Shown here one piece after another: positions 26,085-36,874 of a stretch of DNA of 64,000 nucleotides. Within the stretch, counting starts at the first letter, position 1; every line of letters starts with the position of its first letter. The stretch is from Lethocerus indicus. Its lineage: Eukaryota; Arthropoda; Insecta; Hemiptera; Belostomatidae. The notes beneath the pieces are model-generated. The model saw nothing but the letters and a program-made list of their open reading frames with translations, ran no database searches and was not told the DNA's origin. The position numbers were made by a program, and so were the translations under genes. The DNA lies in assembly GCA_019843655.1 (NCBI GenBank), contig JACDQD010000008.1, forward strand, positions 18,014,442 to 18,078,441. The letters are read 5' to 3'.

Positions 26085-28395
26085 ACACTTGCCCTGAAAA
26101 GGCGTTGAAAATCGAAAATTTAGGTTTTTCGAAAATTTTCTCAGATCGATCCCATATTCCACCCACAAGTGTACCAAAGTGAGTTACACTTGCCCCTGAA
26201 AAGGCGGGTTGAAAATCGAAAATTTAGGTTTTTCGAAAATTTTCTCAGATCGATCCCATATTCCACCCACAAGTGTACCAAAGTGAGTTACACTTGCCCC
26301 TGAAAAGGCGGGTTGAAAATCGAAAATTTAGGTTTTTCGAAAATTTTCTCAGATCGATCCCATATTCCACCCACAAGTGTACCAAAGTGAGTTACACTTG
26401 CCCCTGAAACGGCGGGTTGAAAATCGAAAATTTAGGTTTTTCGAAAATTTTCTCAGATCGATCCCATATTCCACCCACAAGTGTACCAAAGTGAGTTACA
26501 CTTGCCCCTGAAAAGGCGGGTTGAAAATCGAAAATTTAGGTTTTTCGAAAATTTTCTCAGATCGATCCCATATTTCACCCACAAGTGGTACCAAAGTCGA
26601 AAAATTAGTTTTATTTTCAGAGGTTTTCGATCCCATATTTGCCCCTGAAAAGGCGGGTTGAAAATCGAAAATTTAGGTTTTCGAAAATTTTCTCAGATCG
26701 ATCCCATATTTCACCCACAAGTGTACCAAAGTGAGTTACACTTGCCCCTAAAAGGCGGTTGAAAATCGAAAATTTAGGTTTTTCGAAAATTTTCTCAGAT
26801 CGATCCCATATTCCACCCACAAGTGTACCAAAGTGAGTTACACTTGCCCCTGAAAAGGCGGGTTGAAAATCGAAAATTTAGGTTTTTCGAAAATTTTCTC
26901 AGATCGATCCCATATTCCACCCACAAGTGTACCAAAGTGAGTTACACTTGCCCCTGAAAAGGCGGGAATTTGAAAAAATTCGAAAAGTTTTTAGAAAATT
27001 TTCTCATCGCATTTTAATTTTGGACAAGTGTACCAAAAGTGTTTTACCTGAAAAGCGTTGAAAATCGCCCAAAATTTAGGTTTTCGAAAATTTTCTCAGA
27101 TCAGATCCCATTTCCACCCACAAGTGTACCAAAGTGAGTTACACTTGCCCCTGAAACGGCGAAAATTTAGGTTGAAAATCGAAAATTTAGGTTTTTCGAA
27201 AATTTTCTCAGATCGATCCCATATTCCACCCACAAGTGTACCAAAGTGAGTTACACTTGCCCCTGAAAAGGCGCGTTGAAAATCGAAAATTTAGGTTTTC
27301 GAAAATTTTCTCAGATCGATCCCATATTCCACCCACAAGTGTACCAAAGTGAGTTACACTTGCCCTGAAAAAGGCGGATCGTTGAAAATCGAAAATTTAG
27401 GTTTTCGAAAATTTTCTCAGATCGATCCCATATTCCACCCACAAGTGTACCAAAGTGAGTTACACTTGCCCCTGAAACGGCGGGTTGAAAATCGAAAATT
27501 TAGGTTTTTCGAAAATTTTCTCAGATCGATCCCATATTTCACCCACAAGTGTACCAAAGTGAGTTACACTTGCCCCTGAAACGGCGGGTTGAAAATCGAA
27601 AATTTAGGTTTTTTATAGAATTTTCTCAGATCGATCCCATATTTCACCCACAAGTGTACCAAAGTGAGTTACACTTGCCCCTGAAAATTGGTCCGGCGGG
27701 TTGAAAATCGAAAATTTAGGTTTTTCGAAAATTTTCTCAGATCGATCCCATATTCCACCCACAAGTGTACCAAAGTGAGTTACACTTGCCCCTGAAAAGG
27801 CGGGTTGAAAATCGAAAATTTAGGTTTTTCGAAAATTTTCTCAGATCGATCCCATATTTCACCCACAAGTGTACCAAAGTGAGTTACACTTGCCCCTGAA
27901 AAGGCGCGTTGAAAATCGAAAATTTAGGTTTTTCGAAAATTTTCTCAGATCGATCCCATATTCCACCCACAAGTGTACCAAAGTGAGTTACACTTGCCCC
28001 TGAAAAGGCGCGTTGAAAATCGAAAATTTAGGTTTTTCGAAAATTTTCTCAGATCGATCCCATATTCCACCCACAAGTGTACCAAAGTGAGTTACACTTG
28101 CCCCTGAAACGGCGGGTTGAAAATCGAAAATTTAGGTTTTTCGAAAATTTTCTCAGATCGATCCCATATTCACCCACAAGTGTACCAAAGTGAGTTACAC
28201 TTGCCCCTGAAAAGGCCGAAAATTTAGGTTTTCGAAAATTTTCTCAGATCGATCCCATATTCAACCACAATCGTACCACTTACCCCGAGGAAAATTTTCT
28301 CAGCCTAAATTTTCTCCCAGATCGATCCATATTTCACCCATATTTCCAACCAAAGTGTACCAAAGTGAGTTACACTTGCCCCCGCTCAGATCGCT
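26085..28395 (+). repeat. 104-bp satellite array, about 20 copies
   Basis: The gatcgatccc landmark occurs at 26144, 26248, 26352, 26456 and 26560, exactly 104 bp apart, and again at 26798/26902, 27420/27524, 27844, 27948, 28052 and 28156. Copies are nearly identical apart from point variants (gcggg, gcgcg or acggcggg in the middle) and a few short or broken units at about 26600-26690, 26960-27110 and 28230-28390. Each intact unit holds an 8-bp perfect dyad, CAAGTGTA and TACACTTG, around an 11-base spacer. 104 is not a multiple of three, so frames through the array are not genes. The high identity suggests recent amplification. Confidence 0.97.
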
Positions 28396-28559
28396 AAAGT
28401 GAGGTTTTAAGGCTAAAGCGCCGAAATTTTCTGCCGCGCCGAAAAACTAAAAAACTTCCCCAGGTTTGTTAAAAATTTTTTCCGTTTGAAAAACCAATGT
28501 AAAACCATAATTTACATTTCATTTGCTTGGTTCGCAAAACCGCATTTTTTTTTCTTTGC

Positions 28560-28895
28560 GGTTTCCCCAAACAGTGGTTTTAGACGAAATATTTACCCAA
28601 AAAATGCGGTTTTAGGGCAAAATGGCATTTTAGGCGTGAAATTGGCCCAAAATGCATTTTTGAGGCTCAATGACATTTTTAGATGCGAAATTGGCACGAA
28701 AATGTTATTTTTAGACCCAAAAATGGGGTTTTGGGTACAATATCGGAACAAAAATTGGGTTTTTAAGTGTAAAATCGACCCTAAAAGGGTGTTTTTAGGC
28801 CCTAAAGGTCGGTTATAGGCGCGGAATTGGCCCTAGAATGTGATTTTTAGTCCCAAAAATGTGGTTTCTGGATCCCAGAAATGCTTTTTTTTTTG
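28560..28895 (+). repeat. degenerate short tandem repeats, right flank, direct orientation
   Basis: Same motif family as the left flank (aaaatgcggttttaggg, ggcatttttag, gcgaaattggc), in the same orientation, but more diverged. Any open frame here reflects the repeats. Confidence 0.8.
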
Positions 28896-29470
28896 CCCAT
28901 TGTGTGCCTAAAAACCGAATTTTTGAGCTTAAATACCTCATTTTTGATCCGATTTAGCACCCAAAAACTGCATTTTTAAACCAATTTTTCGCCTAAAAAC
29001 CCCAATTTTTGGCCTAAAAACCATATTTTTGACCCGATTTTATGGGCCTAAAATACGCATTTTTGGGTCGACATTTCGCCTAATGACCCATATTTTTACC
29101 GATTTACGCCCAAAAAGCCGAAGTATGGGCCCAAAAAATGCACTTTTTAGCTGATTTTTTGGCCTAAAAAGCCCATTTATTGGCCGATTTTGCGCCAAAA
29201 AGCCTCATTTGTGCGCCTAAAAAACGCATTTAGTGCTAAAAACGCATTTTTGAGACGATTTTTCTCCTAAAAACCCCATTTTTGGCCGATTCTGCGTCCA
29301 AAACCCCATTTTGGGCCGTTTTACGCCAAAACCCATTTTGAACCGATTTATCGCCTAAAACCCCATTTTTGGCCTAAAAGCGCATTTTGAACTCTTTTCG
29401 GCCTTCTTAAAACTCCCATTTTGAGCCGATTTTTCGCCTAAAAACCGAATTTCATGAATTTTGAATTTTC
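28896..29470 (-). repeat. degenerate short tandem repeats, right flank, inverted orientation
   Basis: From about 28900 the motif appears as its reverse complement (gcctaaaaaccccattttt, ggccgattttgcg), in variable units of about 20-35 bp, continuing to about 29470. With 28560-28895 it forms a head-to-head arrangement with a strand switch near 28895. Confidence 0.8.
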
Positions 29471-30094
29471 TTTTCATTTTTGCGGCTAGAAATCGGCCTA
29501 AAGATGGGGTTCACGAATTGAAACGTGTGCATTCGTCATTGTGGTAAACAGTGACCACGTATACCAAGCGTGATTGTGAATGAACGGTAAAAAAAACATT
29601 TTTTCTAACCAGCAACAATAATAGTTTTAATCCATGTCTGGAAAAATTTACACAAGCAGATTCGGTCACAAGATGAGAAATAAGAAATGAATGAGAATCA
29701 CAACATATTTTGTGTATTACCACGAATACAAATATGCGATACTGTTAATTAGTCTAATTTCTTATTTTTGCACTTTAATCATAATTTAGGGATTTATAAA
29801 TGCCTATAAACATGCTTATATATCTGGTAAAATTATATATGGAGTTCCCTTAAAGGCTTAAATTACATTTTTTAATTATCAACGGCGTTAGAAGCAGACC
29901 CGCACAACACGCATGTATTGCGGCCATAGTATTAGCGCCGTATTAGAATTAGAATGCGGAACGAATGAAAATTAAAATATTTCATCGTTAACACTATATC
30001 CTTTCCACATGTAAATCGAATGTCGTAAGAATGCGGAGTTTAAAATTAATTAATAATTTATATAATAATTAATACCGAGTTCTTACAATTAAAA
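29471..30094. other. non-coding sequence, no feature seen
   Basis: Mixed to AT-rich sequence next to the repeat block; no gene or RNA recognised. Confidence 0.4.
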
Positions 30095-30480
30095 ATTACA
30101 TATACTTTATTTCTCTCTTAATATACAAATATTGTTCAATATATGCTACCGGCCAGCGGGCCTTTTGCATTTTATATATGAATATTTGGACTAAAATATA
30201 CTTGTTTTCAATAGAATGTTGGTATAGTATTCAGGAAAGTTACAATAATAAAAGGTTGAGAACATTTTACACTCACTGCAATCGCACGCAGAATCGCGCA
30301 CACTTTTCACTGAACTTTGCACGATACTTATACTGTTACGACACTTGGTATATGTGCACTGTACACTCGAGCGGTCATATATCGTTGTTACCCACTGTAA
30401 CACTGTTTATACAGTCACTTAAACTGGCAAGTTTACAGGTTTAGTGCGTTCTCGAGGCAGGTGAGGAGAACAACTTCTAC
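30095..30480 (+). repeat. dispersed repeat family X, copy 2
   Basis: Collinear with 22440-22860: tttatttc...tacaaatatt, GGCCAGCGGGCCTTTT (30151-30166), ttacaataataaaa, gagaac, tacactcact, cactgaactttgcac, actggcaa, tttacagg and cgaggcaggtgaggag. No conserved open frame. A short (CT)n run follows at about 30517-30531. Confidence 0.6.
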
Positions 30481-33400
30481 CACTTGGTTCGGTGTGATTA
30501 CAGACCGACTTTTTTTCTCTCTCTCTCTCTCATATGTGGTTTTTCAAAACTTAATTATTTTCTCTTATTACTATTTAGGATTTTGAAATCTCACCGTCAC
30601 CTGAGGCCTCTCGTAAAAAATGAAAATAAACAGGAAATCGTATATTTATAAGAAGGGGTGTGTTAAAAAAGATTCCGCTGGCACATCTCAGGTGCAAATA
30701 TGCCTCGAACATTCGCTTATGTGCCTAATCAGTAAATAAACGTTCGTTACGAGGGAGGAAATATTCTGCTCCGATATTCTGCCCGTTACTTAGTCTCGCC
30801 TGACAGCGCTATATTGTTCTACTGTACTCCGTCAAAGAAGAAGAATGTTACCGTCAACTTTCGTGATCGGAGCAGGAATTTGATCGCTGAAGTGACTCCA
30901 TTGGCATAATTGGTTTTAAACTATTTTATAAGCTCGTTCCTCGTTCCGTAATGTCGGTTGTGGAGGGGAATGGTGGGGGGGATTGAACACGAGAGGAGGC
31001 GGTCGTGTATTGGGGGACAGGGCTGTCGTTAACCAAACAAGTTTTATGAGCCGCGCCCCTTCACGTGTCGGTTATTGCGGCCCCCAAGCGTCACGATATG
31101 GAAATATTTACTTGTTACCGTTTTAACCCCGTATTTACATTGTAAATATGGGGGCCTCAGGCGGAGGTATTATCTCGCTGGGACATCACATGTTAAATCC
31201 CCATATTGCCGCCCACGCCCCCGGTCGCCGCTAATGCGCCCAGATGGACGATAGCCAGAATGTAATGCTTTATTGGATCTCACGTAACGCTCGTGTCCAT
31301 TGTTCCCTTTCTGTCGGGTTCGGCCTCTTTTATGTTTTACACCGAATATTCAGTTGAGCCACTGAAAGTTGGAGATAAAGGGCGCGAGCGGGGAGGAGGG
31401 GGATAGAATGAGTTTGCCACTCTTGTTAACACGAGTTTTCAATCTGCCATTACTGTCGCAAATCACCCAACACCATTTTCTAAATCGACGGCGATATTCT
31501 CGTACGAAAAAATCAATACTATAACTAAATAAATTATTTCCTATTTATAATACATCGTACAATACTTTCTAAAATATGCGCTCGAACTAGATTTTCCGTA
31601 CAGAAGGGATATTTGTTGACCTTATGAAATTGACGCAGAATGCAAAATAATCCCTTCTAAAATAAATAATAGTAAGAAAATCCAAAACTATACACTACTG
31701 TTACTTGGACAAGAAAGAAAAAGCCTCCCCGATGGTGATTGGAGAAAACATCGAGCTGAACAAGATTCAGTGGCCGGATAAGTTGAAACAACTCTAATAA
31801 TATCCGGGTTCGTGGAGGAGGTTGTCCCGGGAGTATCGTGTGAGAGCCCGCTCCGCGACCGAGGAGGGCCTGGAAAAAGAACCAAATTGGAAACAAGGGT
31901 GGAAGTGAGGAAAGGGAAGTTGGTTGTGGAGGCGAGGAAGTGAGAGAGTGAGGGGTGGGGGGGGGGAATTGATTTAGAGGCCGGGTTGTAACTCCGTTAG
32001 CGGGTCCCGGGGATTGACACATATTGTGGGGCGCATTGATATTCAGGGGGCGGAGCGGGCCCGAGAGCGGGGTGGACTGGGTAATGAGAGGCAGCCCGCC
32101 GCCCCCCCGGGGGGGTGGTTTAATATCTCCCCCGAGGAGGAGCCGCCTCACCAATATTAAAAAGCCGACCGACAACGCGAACGCGACAATAAACGCCCCC
32201 CCCGCCTCCTCATATATACTCCTTTTTACCTGATGTGTCTCCCCCAGCGACTATCAAATATTGCACCTTTTTTCACCTCGTCGGAAGGTGTTGCCACATC
32301 CTTGGGGCAACTGCAAACGTACGCCCCTGTATTATAACTTGTTGCCCGGCCATATCTTACCCTACTCTCTCCTGAATACAGCCGAAACAACTGGAAAATT
32401 TATTGTAACATTACGCAACAATAAGTACAATAATAACCTGGGTGGGGGAAGAGAAAGAATCTGGAATGTCTCCTACATTGGGGTACGTTCGTCGAAAACA
32501 TATAATTTTATGAGTTAATAAAAATAACCGTTATTCGGTATATCTGTTTATTTCCGGAGTTTTTTCCACAGAAGGAAAAAGGAGGCCGCGCTTTGAAAGG
32601 TTGATCGGGAATTGAATAACACCGTCGGACCGAATTTTCGTTTTTCGAGGAGGGGAATCAATCAGTGGAATCGCGCTTTATTAATTACTCGTTAAAAGGG
32701 TGGGCGGGAGGGTGTTAAGTGGGGGAAAGAAGGATTATTGGCGGGGGTTGAAGTAGCCCGGGCCGTTCTCAATAAAGCCGGGTTCGCTAATTAGAGACTA
32801 ACTGTTGTGTCTGTAGGGCGGGCACAAAGCCAGCTCCGACACCGCCCACAACTAACACCGCCGGCCTTCCTACTTACAAATACACTTCCTACCCCACTTT
32901 AACCCTCTCCCGCTCGCCCGTTAGACCGCAGTCTGTATAACTTGCTTCTCGGTTACCACCCCCACCCCCACCCCCCGGACCCCGCCCCATACCGACCAAA
33001 CAACAACAGGGAACAGACCGCTGCCCAGCCGTCCAATTAGAAATTAAAGCCGCCCCAACGTTCTGACGATAAGGGAAGACCGTCTTGTAAAATTCCTTTA
33101 AACCGTCCTACATTTTTATCGAGGCCTACCGTCCATTTTCTAACTCAAGACCAAGTAGACGGGAAATCGCACGGATTATTATTAACCCCGTACCTTCCTA
33201 ACTTAAAATATCATCTATTGTAATTAATATTTACAGTCAGATCAGTAACTGTGATATTCGAAATTTAATTTTTAAACGCTAAATTAGTTTAAGCGCCAAT
33301 GCAACTAATAACTGCAGAATTTTCGGGACTGGTCTCTGGCCCATAGCCAGATTTAGAGAAAGGAATGAAGGAAAAAATAGTTTTTGTAAGGGCTTTGTTT

Positions 33401-34519
33401 CGGAGAATATAACAATAAAATGTAGCGTTCTGATATCATTATAGTTTAATAAAATTCTGTTTTGGTAAACTTATCTGTAACAAATTATGAAAATAATTTT
33501 TAAAAAAGTGGTTGTACTGTATATCGGCTAAATGTTTTTAACGCAATTTCTATCGATTTAATCATTCGATCAGAGATTATTCTTATAAACATTACTGCGA
33601 TCAAATACAGGAAAGAACGGCGTTGGGGTCGATGGCCCATTTCTGGAATTGTGCGATTCTCAACTGGGACGATACGTCGGAAAATTTCAAATAAGTGTAG
33701 GAGTTTGGGGGGAGGGCGGAGGGACTTTGAAAACTCGCTCGAATATAGCACAATCGGAGATGGTGGCGGGAGGACTTGAGGCGGGGGACTTGGAATTGAG
33801 ATGCGGCCAACTTGCCGATAGCCCGGCAACCGGATCAGTTTGATACGAGTTTATTTCCTCATATCGGAAAAACTTCAACGGCCGCCGGCCACAAATGCCT
33901 GCCGCATTTCGGGAAAAGCTTTATACTCGGCAATAAAAGCGTCCGCGAGTTTTCCGCCCGTTTCACGACTTGTCGGAGGCAAATTCCCCGCCGTATTAAA
34001 TAAATATCGGACAAAATGCCCAATCGATTTCGTCGCCGATTAAACAATCTGCGTGCCAGTCGCAGTTTCTCGGGCGGCAATTAACTTGCCGAACGCCTTA
34101 TGAAAATTTTTACGTTCCGAAATTTGCATAATAATAACTTTGGCTATCGAAAAAATGTAGCGAATGCATAATTAATTCCACCGCGGAGGTTCGAAAAGGA
34201 AATGTATGTGGGACATGCTTCGTATAATGAAAGCTAATCTATTTTCTCTAAGGTTTACGACTAAAAACAACGTTAAAAAGAAAAATACAGCCAAAATAAT
34301 AAAAAAAAGCACCTACAGCCACAAAATTACTTCAACTTTAAGGAAAAGGGGTTGTAGTACTTTAAACATTATATAATCATTTAATTATTAACCCTATAAT
34401 AATAGAATTATTACCCTCTTAATTACAAGGGAAACTACCTTACAATATTGCATTATAACTTTATATTAAGGTTTTCTGTAAAACAAGTTTCTCACTAAAT
34501 ATTTACTCACAACTCTACA
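30481..34519. other. non-coding sequence, no gene recognised
   Basis: Contains a C7G7 palindrome at 32102-32115 in a GC-rich block (31910-32220), a CpG-rich complex stretch at 33790-34130 with several overlapping chance frames, and AT-rich sequence elsewhere. Nothing resembles a known protein or RNA. Confidence 0.4.
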
Positions 34520-34665
34520 ACTTTCCTTTTGTGTTTCTGTCTCCTCTCGCTAGTATGGTATTTTGCCATCGTGGTACTCACCATCTTCAGTAATCACTTG
34601 GGTACTTAATGTTTTCTGGGCATGCCCACTCCACTGTCACTGTTACTTGTACTGTGGTGGTTGTC
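34520..34665 (-). repeat. dispersed repeat with hammerhead-like core, copy 2
   Basis: Minus-strand relative of 22090-22262. On the minus strand CTGAAGA spans 34590-34584, followed by T, then hairpin GGT-GAGT-ACC (34582-34573), then a second hairpin ATGG/CCAT (34569-34566 and 34558-34555), then GAGAGGAGACAGAAACAC (34548-34531), identical over 18 bases to the other copy. The hairpin arms differ in sequence from copy 1 but remain paired. The GAAAC that follows the first hairpin in copy 1 is not preserved here. Confidence 0.6.
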
Positions 34666-34830
34666 TGTTTGTCGATTTTGGTAATCGGCTTAAGATTTTG
34701 TCGAATTATATTTGATCAAATAACTGGTCACAACTATTAAGTTCTGGCTTCCAAAAATATGACAGGAAACCTATCTGGTATTGTGTATTTACGATCACAA
34801 ACTGCTGATCTAAAATTTATTGAAAAAAAT

Positions 34831-35160
34831 TTTAGTTAAGTACATTTCCGCACCACACCCAGGGGGGCGCTAATTAATCGGTGCAAGTGGACCCAACGAA
34901 CTTTAGTTAAGTATATTTCCGCACCACACACTGGGGGGCGCTAGTTAATCGGTGCAAGTGGGCCGAACGAACTTTAGTTAAGTACATTTCCGCACCAAAC
35001 TCTGGGGGCGCTAGTTTGTCGGTGCAAGTGGACCCAACGAACTTTATCTAAGTACATTTCCGCACCACACCCTGGGGGCGCTAGTTTGTCGGTGCAAGTG
35101 GACCCAACGAACTTTATCTAAGTACATTTCCGCACCACACCCAGGGGGGCGCTAGTTAAT
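34831..35160 (+). repeat. five-copy 70/71-bp tandem array with CTCF-like cores
   Basis: Units start at 34831, 34902, 34973, 35043 and 35113; the fifth is truncated. Each unit reads agtacatttccgcaccacac, then C/T-rich bases, then GGGGGCGCTA, then gtgcaagtggacccaacga. The GGGGGCGCTA core sits at 34863-34872, 34934-34943, 35004-35013, 35074-35083 and 35145-35154. This is the 3' half of the known CTCF consensus (CCACYAGGGGGCGCTA type), and the C-rich bases before it partly match the 5' half. Whether a CTCF protein binds is inference. It lies about 3.8 kb beyond the last recognised SMG5 exon. Confidence 0.9.
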
Positions 35161-35453
35161 CTGTAATTTTTATTTAATAAGGAAGCAGAACTTTCATAGA
35201 CAAATAAGAACAATATTGTAAGATTATTTGAACAATTTAATAACCCAACCGACACCTAACGTAACAATTTTCCGTTAATTTGACTTTTTTCCGTACACGG
35301 ATCGTGTACACGAGAACGGGGGTCCTCTTTAAAAAAATAATCCGATCCACTCCAGTAACGATCCCATCCGAAACCGCTCCCAGCCGGTAACGGGAAACAA
35401 GAGGGGGGGGGGGTGGAGGGTGAGAGTAAGGGATGGGCGACAGAAAGAGGAAG

Positions 35454-35474
35454 GAGAGAGAGAGAGAGAGAGAG
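35454..35474. repeat. (GA)n microsatellite
   Basis: Uninterrupted GA dinucleotides next to a G11 run at about 35403-35413. Confidence 0.85.
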
Positions 35475-35949
35475 CGAGAGGTTTGCGGTGTCGGGGCCTA
35501 GCCGACTTTATTTCTTGATATTACCGCGCCGGTGTAATCCGATGATGAGCGCACGCCTCCGCCCCCGGACCATATCTGACCCAGACGTGACCAATCCCCA
35601 GGAGGGCCCAAAGCCAAACTCAATTTGGCCCATTTCAGCCGCCTCCATCCCACCGCCCTCACGCCGCCGTTTAATAAGAACGATTTTCGTTCCGGCCGAC
35701 AAATAAAGGCTTTGCGACACAGGCGTCGTCTTGTGGTGACTAACCAACTGTTTCTACAATACTGAAATTGAATAATTATGTACCTGAAAAACTATGACAA
35801 ATGAAAGGAACCCATAGAAGAACTATAATTTTTAAAGAAGAAATACGGAAGGGAGATTTCATGCGGGTTCCAACAAGTTTACAGGATAATGCTGTATATG
35901 TATAATATATAAAGTCGTAATGAATTTGCTTTATTTAAATTTCGCAAGT

Positions 35950-36040
35950 TACTAGACCTTCCCGTGGGGATCGAACCCGGGATGGTATTTCTCTAAAGAG
36001 ACTTAGAGTAACGGTTAGCAACAATAAATATTTCACCTTC
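35950..36040 (-). repeat. tRNA-like or SINE-like fragment
   Basis: The minus strand holds a perfect RNA polymerase III B-box, GGTTCGATCCC (35977-35967), with a 6-bp hairpin CTCTAA/TTAGAG upstream at about 36008-35991 in the place of an anticodon arm. The acceptor stem, D arm and A-box are not convincing, so it is not an intact tRNA. A tRNA-derived SINE or a chance B-box remain possible. Confidence 0.3.
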
Positions 36041-36187
36041 GTCGGGAACGCAGCAAGTCCGACTATTAGGCACGCCGGAACGATTGAAAGAATTTTTTCT
36101 TTCTTCGCCTTCTATAAACACATCCGCTATTCAAGTAGTGTACACCAGAAAAGTCTGTCAGAGAGCTCAGAGAGAGAGCAAAAAGTG

Positions 36188-36225
36188 AGTAATCCCCTCC
36201 CCCACCCATCCCAAATGGGATTACT
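36188..36225. promoter_or_regulatory. 9-bp inverted repeat made of paired TAATCC sites
   Basis: AGTAATCCC at 36188-36196 and its exact reverse complement GGGATTACT at 36217-36225 are separated by a 20-bp C-rich spacer. TAATCC is the known core for K50 homeodomains (Otx/Bicoid type). The pairing is directly visible; regulatory function is inference. Confidence 0.3.
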
Positions 36226-36718
36226 TATAAAGTGAACTTCCCGAACATTTCAATTGGAAAAAGTCTTAAAGGATTTCCACTCGAAATGAAGTTTTTCTGC
36301 CTTCGCCCCACCCCGGTGGTTGAGGAGCTCTCATATTCCTCCCTCTTTTCCCATTAGACTGTCGGCCGTTTTGAGGAATTGACTCCCCTCCTCGGTCCGG
36401 TCGCCCCCAGCTTTTACTTTTGTCCCGAAGTCGACTATTCCCCCTCTTCTTTTTTCCCCCCCTGCGAGGATTTAACCTTTTAAGAGATTCCCTTTGGACG
36501 ATTTGCTTTTCATCAAGAGTGCCCGGGCAACGCCAAAGCTAAGACTCGCCCCCCCCCCATGCCAAAATCTAATTACTTCGGCGACTTTGTAAAATGAACA
36601 TTTCGAATCGGCTGGAACATGCCTAGACCGTATTCCGAGTCCTCGCAAGTTGTCAGGTAAATTAAAAGAATTTTTAGTGCCTTATGTTTTCTGGATAGCA
36701 TATGGGAAACGTTCGCTC

Positions 36719-36874
36719 TCAGTAGTGACTGGCGACTGTCTCCTTAACCCTAACTTCTGCCGAACGTGAGCTATATTCCACTTCATCATGAGCTCTTTCT
36801 TGAAGTTGCGCTTCAAAATATTCCAAATTTTCAAATTCCCATTCATTAAAATTGATAGACATCCCGCTGTCCAT
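36719..36874 (-). CDS. unrecognised small open frame
   Basis: A 51-codon frame starting MDSGMSINFNEWEFENLEYF, rich in Glu and aromatic residues, with a stop at 36719. Frame 1 of the same strand is also open through this stretch (36682-36891, 69 residues, basic, with KKELMMKWN and RRQSPVTTESE). I recognise neither. The low-complexity-free composition is unlike most chance frames nearby, so it could be an exon, but no clear splice sites or homologue support it. Confidence 0.15.
   Translation of the reverse strand: MDSGMSINFNEWEFENLEYFEAQLQERAHDEVEYSSRSAEVRVKETVASHY

Noticed and set aside
26617..27579. Open frames inside the 104-bp satellite
   Set aside because: They are translations of repeat units; 104 is not a multiple of three, so the frame changes at each unit.
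25425..28395. CRISPR-like array
   Set aside because: Whole units repeat without variable spacers, and the context is a eukaryotic genome; it is a satellite.
31657..32175. 172-residue open frame on minus
   Set aside because: Proline-rich translation of a G-rich plus strand with a C7G7 palindrome; no domain or splice context.
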